Positions 8,703 through 16,811 of a DNA stretch of 64,000 bases are shown in pieces. The position numbers and the translations under genes are program-made. The number at the start of each line of letters is the position of its first letter. The stretch's first letter is position 1. Below the pieces are notes generated by a model, which made no database searches, was not told the origin of the DNA, and saw nothing but the letters and a program-made list of their open reading frames with translations. The stretch is from Agromyces mediolanus (GTDB lineage Bacteria > Actinomycetota > Actinomycetes > Actinomycetales > Microbacteriaceae). The stretch is from contig NZ_JAMBNX010000013.1 of the NCBI RefSeq assembly GCF_023715325.1, forward strand, positions 19,134-83,133, written 5' to 3'.

Positions 8703-9187
8703 GCACCCGCACGATCGCAGCCGCGGCCGCGGCGCTCGTCGTGGCAGCCCTCGCGGGCTGCAGCGCGAGCGAACCACCACCGGTCGATCCGGGCTCGCTG
8801 TTCAGCGGGATGGACGTCGCTCAGGCCCGCACGGCGTGCCTCTCGGATCGCGGATGGGACGTGAGCCTCGATGCGCAGGGCGCGATCCTCGCCAACTATC
8901 CGCCCGAGCAGGAAGCGGCGTTCGAGGCGGACAACCTGGCCTGTCTGGAGGAGGCGGGCGTCGACGCAGACGCCGGCCTCACCGATGAAGAGTTCACGAC
9001 CGCCTACCGCTGGTACCAGGAGATCGAGGAGTGTCTGCGCTCGCACGGTTGGGACGCCCCGGAGCGCCCGAGTGAAGAGCGGTTCCGCGACACCTACGAC
9101 ACCGCACCCTGGATCCCGTGGGAGTTCGTCGACGACCTCGAACGCGCCCGAGCCGACTGCCCGGTCATGAACATCCCGTCCAGTTGA
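8699..9187 (+). CDS. Lipoprotein, function unknown
   Basis: 162-residue lipoprotein: the hydrophobic segment IAAAAAALVVAALAGC gives a clear lipobox (LAGC), so the mature chain is anchored on the outer face of the membrane from the Cys near residue 22. The mature part has four further cysteines (TACLSDRGW, NLACLEEAG, EECLRSHGW, ADCPVM), probably two disulfides, and an acidic, tryptophan-containing composition. The C-x5-W pattern occurs twice (ACLSDRGW, ECLRSHGW), hinting at internal duplication. Start GTG overlaps the upstream TGA (GTGA), so both are probably made from one mRNA. No known family recognised. Confidence 0.75.
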   Translation: MSTRTIAAAAAALVVAALAGCSASEPPPVDPGSLFSGMDVAQARTACLSDRGWDVSLDAQGAILANYPPEQEAAFEADNLACLEEAGVDADAGLTDEEFTTAYRWYQEIEECLRSHGWDAPERPSEERFRDTYDTAPWIPWEFVDDLERARADCPVMNIPSS

Positions 9188-9195
9188 GGGAGCCG

Positions 9196-9301
9196 CGCTT
9201 CGACGGGCTCAGCGAACCAGTGGTTCGCTGAGCTTGTCGAAGCGCCCCTGGCCCGCTGAGCCTGTCGAAGCGCCCCCTGGTTCGCTGAGCTTGTCGAAGC
9301 G
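9196..9301. repeat. Family B repeat array between convergent genes
   Basis: Four copies of the 23-bp element GGTTCGCTGAGC-TTGTCGAAGCG: one inverted copy followed by three direct ones. The first two form a long hairpin separated by a few bases. The array fills the space between the lipoprotein gene (plus) and a small minus-strand gene, consistent with a bidirectional terminator role. Confidence 0.85.
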
Positions 9302-9305
9302 GGCG

Positions 9306-9512
9306 TCAGCCGACCACGCGGCTCGCGGCGGCGGGGACAGGGATCGGGATGGCCGCGACATCCACCCGGCGTGCACCGCAGACGGCGCAGCGCACGTACT
9401 GCACGATCCCGTCGGAGGTGCGATGCGCCGACTCGACGAGCCAGCCGTGCTCGTGCCCGGTCGGCACCGCGTGGGGCGCCTGGGTCGTGAGGCTTCCGGT
9501 CATACCCTCCAC
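9306..9512 (-). CDS. Small conserved-looking protein with a CxxC motif
   Basis: 68 residues from GTG 9512, or 65 from ATG 9503; GGAGGG lies so close to the ATG that the GTG, possibly leaderless, is equally plausible. The pattern HGWLVESAHRTSDGIVQYVRCAVCGARRVDV with one CAVC pair resembles short actinobacterial proteins of unknown function that may bind metal as dimers. It is divergent from the CGNR-type gene, with only 17 bp between starts, suggesting overlapping promoters and shared control. The identity is weak; coding is supported by composition and strand-specific motif structure. Confidence 0.6.
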   Translation of the reverse strand: MEGMTGSLTTQAPHAVPTGHEHGWLVESAHRTSDGIVQYVRCAVCGARRVDVAAIPIPVPAAASRVVG

Positions 9513-9529
9513 GATGATGTAATGCCCTT

Positions 9530-10054
9530 ATGCACCTCAACCCTTACGGTGAGTACGCGGTGCTGCTCGCCGCCTCACTCGCCGACGACTGGCCCGACGA
9601 CCGCGCCGGCATCGAGGCGCGCACGCGCGAGTTCGGCATGACGATGACGTTCCCGGTGCACGCCGAGGACCACGCCGGTACGCGCCGGATGATCGATGCG
9701 TGGCTCGAGGTCGTGGATGCGCCGAACGCCCCCGAGCGCGCCGGCATCCTGAACGCCCAGATGGCGGCGGTCGCCGCGTACCCGCGACTCACCGACCACG
9801 ACGGCGAGGGCTGGCACCTGCACTACCGCGACGACCTGCAGACGCTCCCCGAGGTGCTCGCCGCGGTCATCTCGGTGGGTACGGCACTGCACCTCACAAC
9901 CCGCGGGATGGACCGGCTCGGCCGCTGCGAGGCATCCCCCTGCACGCACGTCGTCGTCGATGTGACCCGCAACGGCCGCCAGCGCTACTGCTCCGTGCGC
10001 TGCGCGAACCGAGCAGCCGTCCGCCGGCACCGCGAGCGGCACGCCGCCCGCTGA
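9530..10054 (+). CDS. CGNR zinc-finger / ABATE-domain putative transcriptional regulator
   Basis: 174-residue protein with the two-part layout of this family. The N-terminal domain (about 1-120) resembles the ABATE domain thought to bind a small ligand. The C-terminal segment CEASPCTHVVVDVTRNGRQRYCSVRCANRAAVRRHR carries four cysteines and the helix of a CGNR zinc finger. In this copy the eponymous CGNR is CSVRCANR, retaining both cysteines but not the exact letters. Start ATG 9530 has no ribosome site, so translation may be leaderless. Stand-alone gene; target genes unknown. Confidence 0.8.
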   Translation: MHLNPYGEYAVLLAASLADDWPDDRAGIEARTREFGMTMTFPVHAEDHAGTRRMIDAWLEVVDAPNAPERAGILNAQMAAVAAYPRLTDHDGEGWHLHYRDDLQTLPEVLAAVISVGTALHLTTRGMDRLGRCEASPCTHVVVDVTRNGRQRYCSVRCANRAAVRRHRERHAAR

Positions 10055-10077
10055 CCAGCCCACCCGCCGGGCGCGGG

Positions 10078-12174
10078 CTACGCGGTGAGCGGCTCCTTCG
10101 CGACGAGGGTCAGCACGTCGTAGCTCGCCACGAGCTCGTCGCGCTGGTTGCGCAGCACCGCGTCCCAGCGCACCTCGCCGTACTCGTCGGTCTCGCGCGG
10201 CGTGATCTGCTTGGCCGTGAGCTCCACCCGGATGTCGTCGCCCGGCGAGACGGGCGTCACGAAGCGCAGGTTCTCCAGCCCGGAGTTCGCGAGCACCGGC
10301 CCGGGCTCCGGGTCGACGAAGAGCCCGGCCGCCCACGACACGAGCAGGTACCCGTGCGCGACCCGCCCCGGGAAGAACGGGTTCGCCGCCGCCGAGGTCT
10401 CGTCCATGTGGGCGTAGAAGGTGTCGCCGGTGAAGGCCGCGAAGGTCTCGATGTCGTCGAGCGAGACGGTGCGCGCCGGGCTCACCACCTGGTCGCCGAT
10501 CCGCAGCTCCGCCAGCGACTTGCGGAACGGGTGGCGCTCGCCACTCGCCTCGTACGGGCGGGCGGATGCCCCGGCGTGCCACACGCCCGTGAGCGCCGTG
10601 AGCATCTCGGGTGAGCCCTGCACGGCCGTGCGCTGCATGTGGTGCAGCACCGCGCGGATGCCGCCGAGCTCCTCGCCTCCGCCGGCCCGGCCCGGGCCGC
10701 CGTGCACGAGGTTCGGCAGCGGCGAGCCGTGCCCGGTCGAGGTTCGGGCGTCGTCGCGGTCGAGGAAGAGCAGCCGGCCGTTGTAGGCGGCCACGGTGCC
10801 GGCGAGGGCGACGGCGACCTCCGGATCGTGGGTCGCGACGCTCGTGACGAGTGATCCGCCGCCGCGCGCGACGAGCTCGGCCGCCTCGGCGAGCGTGCGG
10901 TAGCCGACGATCGAGGAGACGGGGCCGAAGGCTTCGACCTCGTGCAGGGCCGGGCTGCCGGCATCCTGGAACCGCAGCACGGTCGGTACGACGAAGGCAC
11001 CGTCCGGGAGCGTGCCGCGGGTGCCGTCGGCGCGCACCACCTCGGGCTCCCCCGGTTCGCCGATGACGCGCTCCCCGCCCGCGGCCTCGAGCTTCGCGAG
11101 CTGGCGCAGCACCTCGTCGCGCTGCTCGGTCGAGGCGAGCGGGCCCATCGTGACGCCCTCGGCACGCGGGTCGCCGACGACGACGCGCTCCGCGATGCGG
11201 GCGCGCACTGCGGCGATGACGTCGTCGACGGATGCCTCCGGCACGATCGCCCGGCGGATGGCGGTGCACTTCTGCCCCGCCTTCGTCGTGAGCTCGACGA
11301 CGAGCTGTTTCACGTAGGCGTCGAACTCGGGCGTGCCCGCGGTCGCGTCGGTGCCGAGCACGGAGGCGTTGATCGAGTCGGTCTCGCTCGTGAAGCGCAC
11401 GCCGCCGGTCTGCACCGAGTCGTGCGAGCGCAGTCGTTCCGCCGTCGACGCGGAGCCGGTGAACGCGACGAGGTCGCCGAGGCGCAGCTCGTCGAAGAGG
11501 CCGGGCACGCTTCCCGCGACGAGCTGGAGCGAGCCGGCGGGCAGCAGGCCCGATTCGACGAGGATCCGCACCATCGCGACGGCGAGGTATCCGCTCGGCG
11601 TCGCGGGCTTCACGAGCGTCGGCACGCCGGCGAGGAAGGCGGGCGCGAACTTCTCGAGCGACCCCCACACGGGGAAGTTGAAGGCGTTGATCTGCACGGC
11701 GACGCCGGGCAGCCTCGTGTACACATGCCGCCCGAGGAATGTGCCGTCCTTCGAGAGCTGCTCGACCGCGCCGTCGACGTACACCTTCGCGTTCGGCATC
11801 TCGCGCCGACCCTTGCTCGAGTAGGTGAAGAGCACGCCGATGCCGCCGTCGATGTCGACCCAGGAGTCCTGCTTCGTCGCACCGGTGCGGCTCGACAGCT
11901 CGTAGAGCTCGGCCTTTCGCTCGGTGAGTGCGAGCGCCATCCGCTTCAACAGCACGGCGCGTTGGTGGAACGTGAGCTCGCCGAGGCTCGCCTGGCCGAC
12001 GGTGCGCGCATGCTCGAGGGCGCCGGCGAGATCGATGCCCTCGGTCGAGACACGCGCGACCACCTCGCCGGTGGCGGCGTCGCGCACCTCGCTCGTGGCG
12101 GCCGAGGCATCCGGGCTCCACCAGGCATCCTGCACGTAACTCTGCAGCGCCGCGTCCGTCCGGTTCTCGCTCAT
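10078..12174 (-). CDS. paaZ: Bifunctional oxepin-CoA hydrolase / 3-oxo-5,6-dehydrosuberyl-CoA semialdehyde dehydrogenase PaaZ
   Basis: 698-residue fusion enzyme that opens the oxepin-CoA ring and oxidises the resulting aldehyde, after the epoxidase and isomerase steps. Residues 1 to about 530 are an aldehyde dehydrogenase with VELTTKAGQKCTAIRRA holding the nucleophile Cys303. From about 560 to the end is a MaoC-type hydratase (FTGDTFYAHMD, FFPGRVAHGYLLVSW). E. coli PaaZ has 681 residues with the same order. Start ATG 12174 has GAGGA upstream. It is the last gene of the paa operon, 26 bp after paaH. A paaG isomerase gene is not seen in this window. Confidence 0.94.
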   Translation of the reverse strand: MSENRTDAALQSYVQDAWWSPDASAATSEVRDAATGEVVARVSTEGIDLAGALEHARTVGQASLGELTFHQRAVLLKRMALALTERKAELYELSSRTGATKQDSWVDIDGGIGVLFTYSSKGRREMPNAKVYVDGAVEQLSKDGTFLGRHVYTRLPGVAVQINAFNFPVWGSLEKFAPAFLAGVPTLVKPATPSGYLAVAMVRILVESGLLPAGSLQLVAGSVPGLFDELRLGDLVAFTGSASTAERLRSHDSVQTGGVRFTSETDSINASVLGTDATAGTPEFDAYVKQLVVELTTKAGQKCTAIRRAIVPEASVDDVIAAVRARIAERVVVGDPRAEGVTMGPLASTEQRDEVLRQLAKLEAAGGERVIGEPGEPEVVRADGTRGTLPDGAFVVPTVLRFQDAGSPALHEVEAFGPVSSIVGYRTLAEAAELVARGGGSLVTSVATHDPEVAVALAGTVAAYNGRLLFLDRDDARTSTGHGSPLPNLVHGGPGRAGGGEELGGIRAVLHHMQRTAVQGSPEMLTALTGVWHAGASARPYEASGERHPFRKSLAELRIGDQVVSPARTVSLDDIETFAAFTGDTFYAHMDETSAAANPFFPGRVAHGYLLVSWAAGLFVDPEPGPVLANSGLENLRFVTPVSPGDDIRVELTAKQITPRETDEYGEVRWDAVLRNQRDELVASYDVLTLVAKEPLTA

Positions 12175-12200
12175 CGTGTTCCTCTCGCTCGTCTGCACGC

Positions 12201-13127
12201 TCACGGCGCGTCCCACAGGTAGAAGCCCTCGCCGCTCTTGCGGCCGAGGCGGCCCTCGGCGACCATCCGCCGCAGCAGCGCCGGCGGCTCGAAGCGCTCG
12301 CCGAGCGTGCTCGCGAGGTACTCGGCGATGCCGAGCCGCACGTCGAGCCCGACGAGGTCGGTGAGTCGCAGCGGGCCGACGGGATGCTTGTAGCCGAGCG
12401 TCATGGCCCGGTCGATGTCCTCCGCCGAGGCGACGCCGGCCTCGAGCATGCGGATCGCCTCGAGCCCGAGCACGACGCCGAGGCGCGAGGAGGCGAAGCC
12501 CGGCGCATCCGCCACGACGATCGGGGTCTTGCCGATCGCCTGCACCCACGACTGCGCCTCGACCACCAGCGTCGACTCGGTGACGGCGCCGCGCACGAGT
12601 TCGACGAGCGCCGAGGCGGGCACCGGGTTGAAGAAGTGCATGCCGAGGAAGCGGTGCGGGCGGTCGAGGAGCGCCGCGAGCTCGTCGATGGAGATCGAAG
12701 AGGTGTTCGTCGCGAGCGCGGCCTCCGGCGGGAGCACCGCCTCGACCCGGGTGAGGGCGTCGGCCTTCAGCGAGAGCTCCTCCGGAACGGCCTCGACGAC
12801 GAGGCCGCAGGCCGCGAAGTCCGAGATCTCAGTGCTCGTCGCGAAGCGGGCGGCGTAGGCGCCCGGCGACTCGTCCGCCGTGCCGCGTTCGACCGACCGG
12901 GCGACGGCGTCGCGCACCCGGCGTCCGGCCGCCTCCGCCGCCTCGGCGTCGCGCTCGACGACCGTGACCCGGGAGCCGGCGAGCAGGAAGGCGTGCGCGA
13001 TCCCCGCGCCCATGCGTCCGCCGCCGAGCACCCCGACCGCGGCCGGCGCGCCGCCGACGCCGCCTTCCCGCACGCGGGCCGCCTCCGGCATCTGTTCCGC
13101 CGCGCGAATCCGTTCCGCCGCGCTCAT
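12201..13127 (-). CDS. paaH: 3-hydroxyacyl-CoA dehydrogenase PaaH
   Basis: 308-residue NAD-dependent dehydrogenase that oxidises 3-hydroxyadipyl-CoA to 3-oxoadipyl-CoA. The Rossmann loop GVLGGGRMGAGIAHAFLLAG (about residues 33-52) is followed by the substrate domain with NTSSISIDELAALLDRPHRF and GMHFFNPVP, the dehydrogenase signature containing the catalytic His. The C-terminal helical domain ends with GRKSGEGFYLW, a usual end for single-domain family members. The ATG overlaps the TGA of the enoyl-CoA hydratase gene by 4 bp. The N-terminal 25 residues before the Rossmann strand are longer than usual and Ala/Glu-rich. Confidence 0.92.
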   Translation of the reverse strand: MSAAERIRAAEQMPEAARVREGGVGGAPAAVGVLGGGRMGAGIAHAFLLAGSRVTVVERDAEAAEAAGRRVRDAVARSVERGTADESPGAYAARFATSTEISDFAACGLVVEAVPEELSLKADALTRVEAVLPPEAALATNTSSISIDELAALLDRPHRFLGMHFFNPVPASALVELVRGAVTESTLVVEAQSWVQAIGKTPIVVADAPGFASSRLGVVLGLEAIRMLEAGVASAEDIDRAMTLGYKHPVGPLRLTDLVGLDVRLGIAEYLASTLGERFEPPALLRRMVAEGRLGRKSGEGFYLWDAP

Positions 13128-13869
13128 CCGTTCCGCCGTTCCAGGAACTCGGTCATCCGCCGGAACTTCTCCGGGCTCTCGAACAGCGCCGCCTGCTCCT
13201 CGAGGTCGACGGCGGGGTGCGCCGCGCGCGGCGCACGGAACACGCGCTTCGTCGCCATCGTGGCCGCGCGGTCGTTGCGGGCGATGCGGTCGGCGAGCGC
13301 ATGGGCGGCGGGCAGCAGCTCCTCGGGCGGATGCACCGCCGAGACCAGGCCGATGGCGAGGGCTTCCTCGGCACCGACGGTGCGGCCGGTGAGCAGCAGC
13401 TCCATGGCGCGGGCGTCGCCCACGATCTCGCGGAGCCGCCAGCTCGCACCGGCCGCGGCGAGGATGCCGAGGCCGGTCTCGGGGTTGCCGATCTTCAGTG
13501 CCGGGGTGCCGAGCCGCAGGTCTGCGGCGTAGGCGAGCTCGGCACCGCCGCCGAGCGCGTAACCGTCGAGCGCGGCGATGACGGGCATCGGCAGTTCGGC
13601 GACGCGCACGAAGGCGTGCGCGTTGATGCCCTTCCGGGCGTCGTCGGCCCGGCGCTCGCGCAGTTCGGCGATGTCGGCGCCGGAGGCGAACACCCCGTCC
13701 GCTCCCGTCAGGATCAGGATGCGCGGCTCGGCCTCGAGCTCGGCGCAGAGCTCGTGCAGCTCGTCGATCATGGCCTGGTCGATCGCGTTGCGCTTCTCGG
13801 GGCGGTCGAGGGTCGCCACGACCCGGTCGTCGCGGCGCTCGACCCGGAGCACGCGGGCGTTCGCGGCGC

Positions 13870-13873
<4 letters not shown>
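13124..13873 (-). CDS. paaF: Enoyl-CoA hydratase, PaaF-like
   Basis: 249-residue crotonase-fold enzyme, predicted to hydrate 2,3-dehydroadipyl-CoA in the lower phenylacetate pathway. Crotonase features: DRPEKRNAID near the N-terminus, oxyanion-hole strand GVFASGADIAELR, and ALDGYALGGGAELAYAADLRLG followed by NPETGLGILAAAGASWRL, including the Glu of the second catalytic position. A PaaG isomerase role cannot be excluded from sequence alone because both are crotonases. Start ATG overlaps the thiolase stop (ATGA, 13870-13873), so translation is coupled in the order thiolase, hydratase, dehydrogenase, PaaZ. Confidence 0.88.
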
Positions 13874-15066
<1,193 letters not shown>

Positions 15067-15119
15067 GCGGGTCTCCTGACTACGGTGTCTGCGAGGGCGG
15101 TTCGCCTGGCCGAATTCCT

Positions 15120-15145
15120 GACCGAGCGTTCGGAAAGTAATTATG
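15120..15145 (-). promoter_or_regulatory. Thiolase-operon promoter and TetR-type operator
   Basis: The palindrome CCGAGCGTTCGG (15122-15133) lies 54 bp before the thiolase ATG, preceded on the minus strand by a CATAAT -10-like box (15145-15140). The same CTGACCGA half-site is found before the MFS gene, and a variant before paaA/paaI. This implies co-regulation of the two paa blocks. Confidence 0.6.
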
Positions 15146-15188
15146 GCATGCCCCGCCCCGGCCCGCACGCCCAACCCCGAAAACCGAC

Positions 15189-15267
15189 TTGCCCGACTTT
15201 CATGAAAGTCGGGCAACCCAGTCAAGGCCACCGACTTGCCCGACTTTCATGAAGGTCGGGCAAGTCG
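15189..15267. repeat. Family A palindromes, copies 2 and 3
   Basis: Two palindromes: 15189-15216 (perfect 28 bp, TTGCCCGACTTTCA and complement) and 15232-15267 (36 bp with one mismatch, CATGAAGG). They lie just past the stop of the MFS gene (ends 15291, minus strand) and upstream of the thiolase operon. Their position fits transcription termination or insulation between the two units. Confidence 0.85.
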
Positions 15268-15290
15268 GGGTGGACAGACCGGTGGGGCGG

Positions 15291-16610
15291 TCAGTCGAGC
15301 AGGTCGACGCCCTTGGTCTCCTTCACGAGCGAGACGCCGATGAGCGAGATCACCGCCGCGATCGCGATGTAGAGGCCGATCGTCCACGAGGCGTGGAAGG
15401 TGTTCATCAGCGCCTCGGCGATCATCGGCGCGAACGCACCGCCCAGGATGGCCCCGAGCGCATAGCCGATCGAGACGCCCGAGTACCGCACGTTCGCCGG
15501 GAACATCTCGGCGTAGAGCGCCGCCTGCGGGCCGTAGGACAGGCCGAGGCCGAACGTCATCACGAACAGCGCGACGAAGTACCAGACGATGTTGCCGGTG
15601 TCGATGAGGAACCACATCGGCACCGCCCACAGCGCGAGGAACAGGTAGCCGATCTGGAACGTGCGCACCCGCCCGAGCCGATCGGACAGGCGACCGCCCC
15701 AGAGGGTGAAGATCAGCCAGCCGAACGAAGCGAGCGTCGTGGCGAGCAGCACGGTGGGACGATCCATGCCGAGCGCCGCGACGGCGTAGGTCGCGAAGTA
15801 CGCGATGAGGAGGTACCCCGCAGCGTTGTTCGCGATGAAGATGACCGCCGTCAGCAGCACCTGCTTGGTGTTGCGGCGGAAGAGCTGGCCGAGCGGCGCC
15901 GAGGACTCCTTGCGGCGGCGCAGCAGCTCCTCGAAGACCGGGCTTTCCTCGACGGCGCGGCGGATGACGTAGCCGACGACGATGAGCACGATCGAGAGCA
16001 GGAACGGGATGCGCCAGCCCCACTCGAGGAAGGCCTCGGGCGACATCGAGCTCGTCAGCAGCCAGAGCGTGAACGTCGCGAGGATCATGCCGACGGGCAC
16101 GCCGATCTGCGGGAACGCGCCGAAGAAGCCGCGCTTGCCGTTCGGCGCGTGCTCGACGGCCATGAGGGCGGCGCCGCCCCACTCGCCGCCGGCGGAGAAG
16201 CCCTGCAGGATGCGCAGCAGGATCAGCAGCATGGGCGCCGCGATGCCGATCGCCGCGTACGTCGGGAGCACGCCGATGAGCGCGGTCGACAGGCCCATCA
16301 TGATGAGCGTGAAGACGAGCATCTTCTTGCGGCCGAGCTTGTCGCCGAGGTAGCCGGCGACGATCGCCCCGAGCGGGCGGAAGAGGAAGGAGATGCCGAT
16401 GGTCGCGAAGGAGAGCACCTGGGCGAGGCCCGGGTTCGACTCGGCGACGGGGGCGAGGAAGAGCGGCGCAAGCACGAGGCCGGCCGCCTGGGCGTAGATG
16501 AAGAAGTCGTACCACTCGATCGAGGTGCCGACGAGGGTGCCCGCGAGCACCTTCCGCTCCTCGGGGGACATCCGCTCGGTGCGAGCGGGATCGGTGACAG
16601 CTGTCGACAT
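15291..16610 (-). CDS. MFS transporter, metabolite:H+ symporter (MHS) type, probable phenylacetate or aromatic acid uptake
   Basis: 439-residue permease with about twelve transmembrane helices. Signature features of the MHS family: GTSIEWYDFFIYAQAAGLVL at the first helix, GYLGDKLGRKKMLVFTLIMMG between helices 2 and 3, RILQGFSAGGEWGGAAL in helix 4/5 and GGRLSDRLGRVRTFQIG in the second half. These carriers import organic acids with protons. Start ATG 16610 with GGAG upstream. It is downstream in the paa neighbourhood and has its own strong TetR-type palindrome, so uptake of phenylacetate or a similar acid is likely but not proven. Confidence 0.85.
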   Translation of the reverse strand: MSTAVTDPARTERMSPEERKVLAGTLVGTSIEWYDFFIYAQAAGLVLAPLFLAPVAESNPGLAQVLSFATIGISFLFRPLGAIVAGYLGDKLGRKKMLVFTLIMMGLSTALIGVLPTYAAIGIAAPMLLILLRILQGFSAGGEWGGAALMAVEHAPNGKRGFFGAFPQIGVPVGMILATFTLWLLTSSMSPEAFLEWGWRIPFLLSIVLIVVGYVIRRAVEESPVFEELLRRRKESSAPLGQLFRRNTKQVLLTAVIFIANNAAGYLLIAYFATYAVAALGMDRPTVLLATTLASFGWLIFTLWGGRLSDRLGRVRTFQIGYLFLALWAVPMWFLIDTGNIVWYFVALFVMTFGLGLSYGPQAALYAEMFPANVRYSGVSIGYALGAILGGAFAPMIAEALMNTFHASWTIGLYIAIAAVISLIGVSLVKETKGVDLLD

Positions 16611-16684
16611 GCGAACTCCGGTGTTCGGTCGGGCGGGGCGCGGCACGGGATGCCGGGCAGGGACCCCTGCAGGATCATGGGACA

Positions 16685-16712
16685 TTTCCTGACCGATTGG
16701 TCGGTCGGGAAA
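16685..16712 (-). promoter_or_regulatory. TetR-type operator before the MHS transporter
   Basis: Near-perfect extended palindrome TTTCC-T-GACCGA-TTGG-TCGGTC-G-GGAAA, about 75 bp upstream of the transporter ATG. Half-site GACCGA matches the site before the thiolase operon. It is the most symmetric of the three paa-region operators. Confidence 0.7.
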
Positions 16713-16811
16713 CCCGAGCGTAGCGCATCCGTCCGGGATCCTGGAAGTGCCGGATCCGCCGACTTTCGCCGACTGAATCGGCTGTCAGCGGGATCGGGCA
16801 GGCTGGATGCC

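Noticed and set aside
16729..16744. A partial match to the Hut operator (GTCCGGGATCCTGG)
   Set aside because: The right half-site CAGAC is missing and there is no histidine gene nearby.
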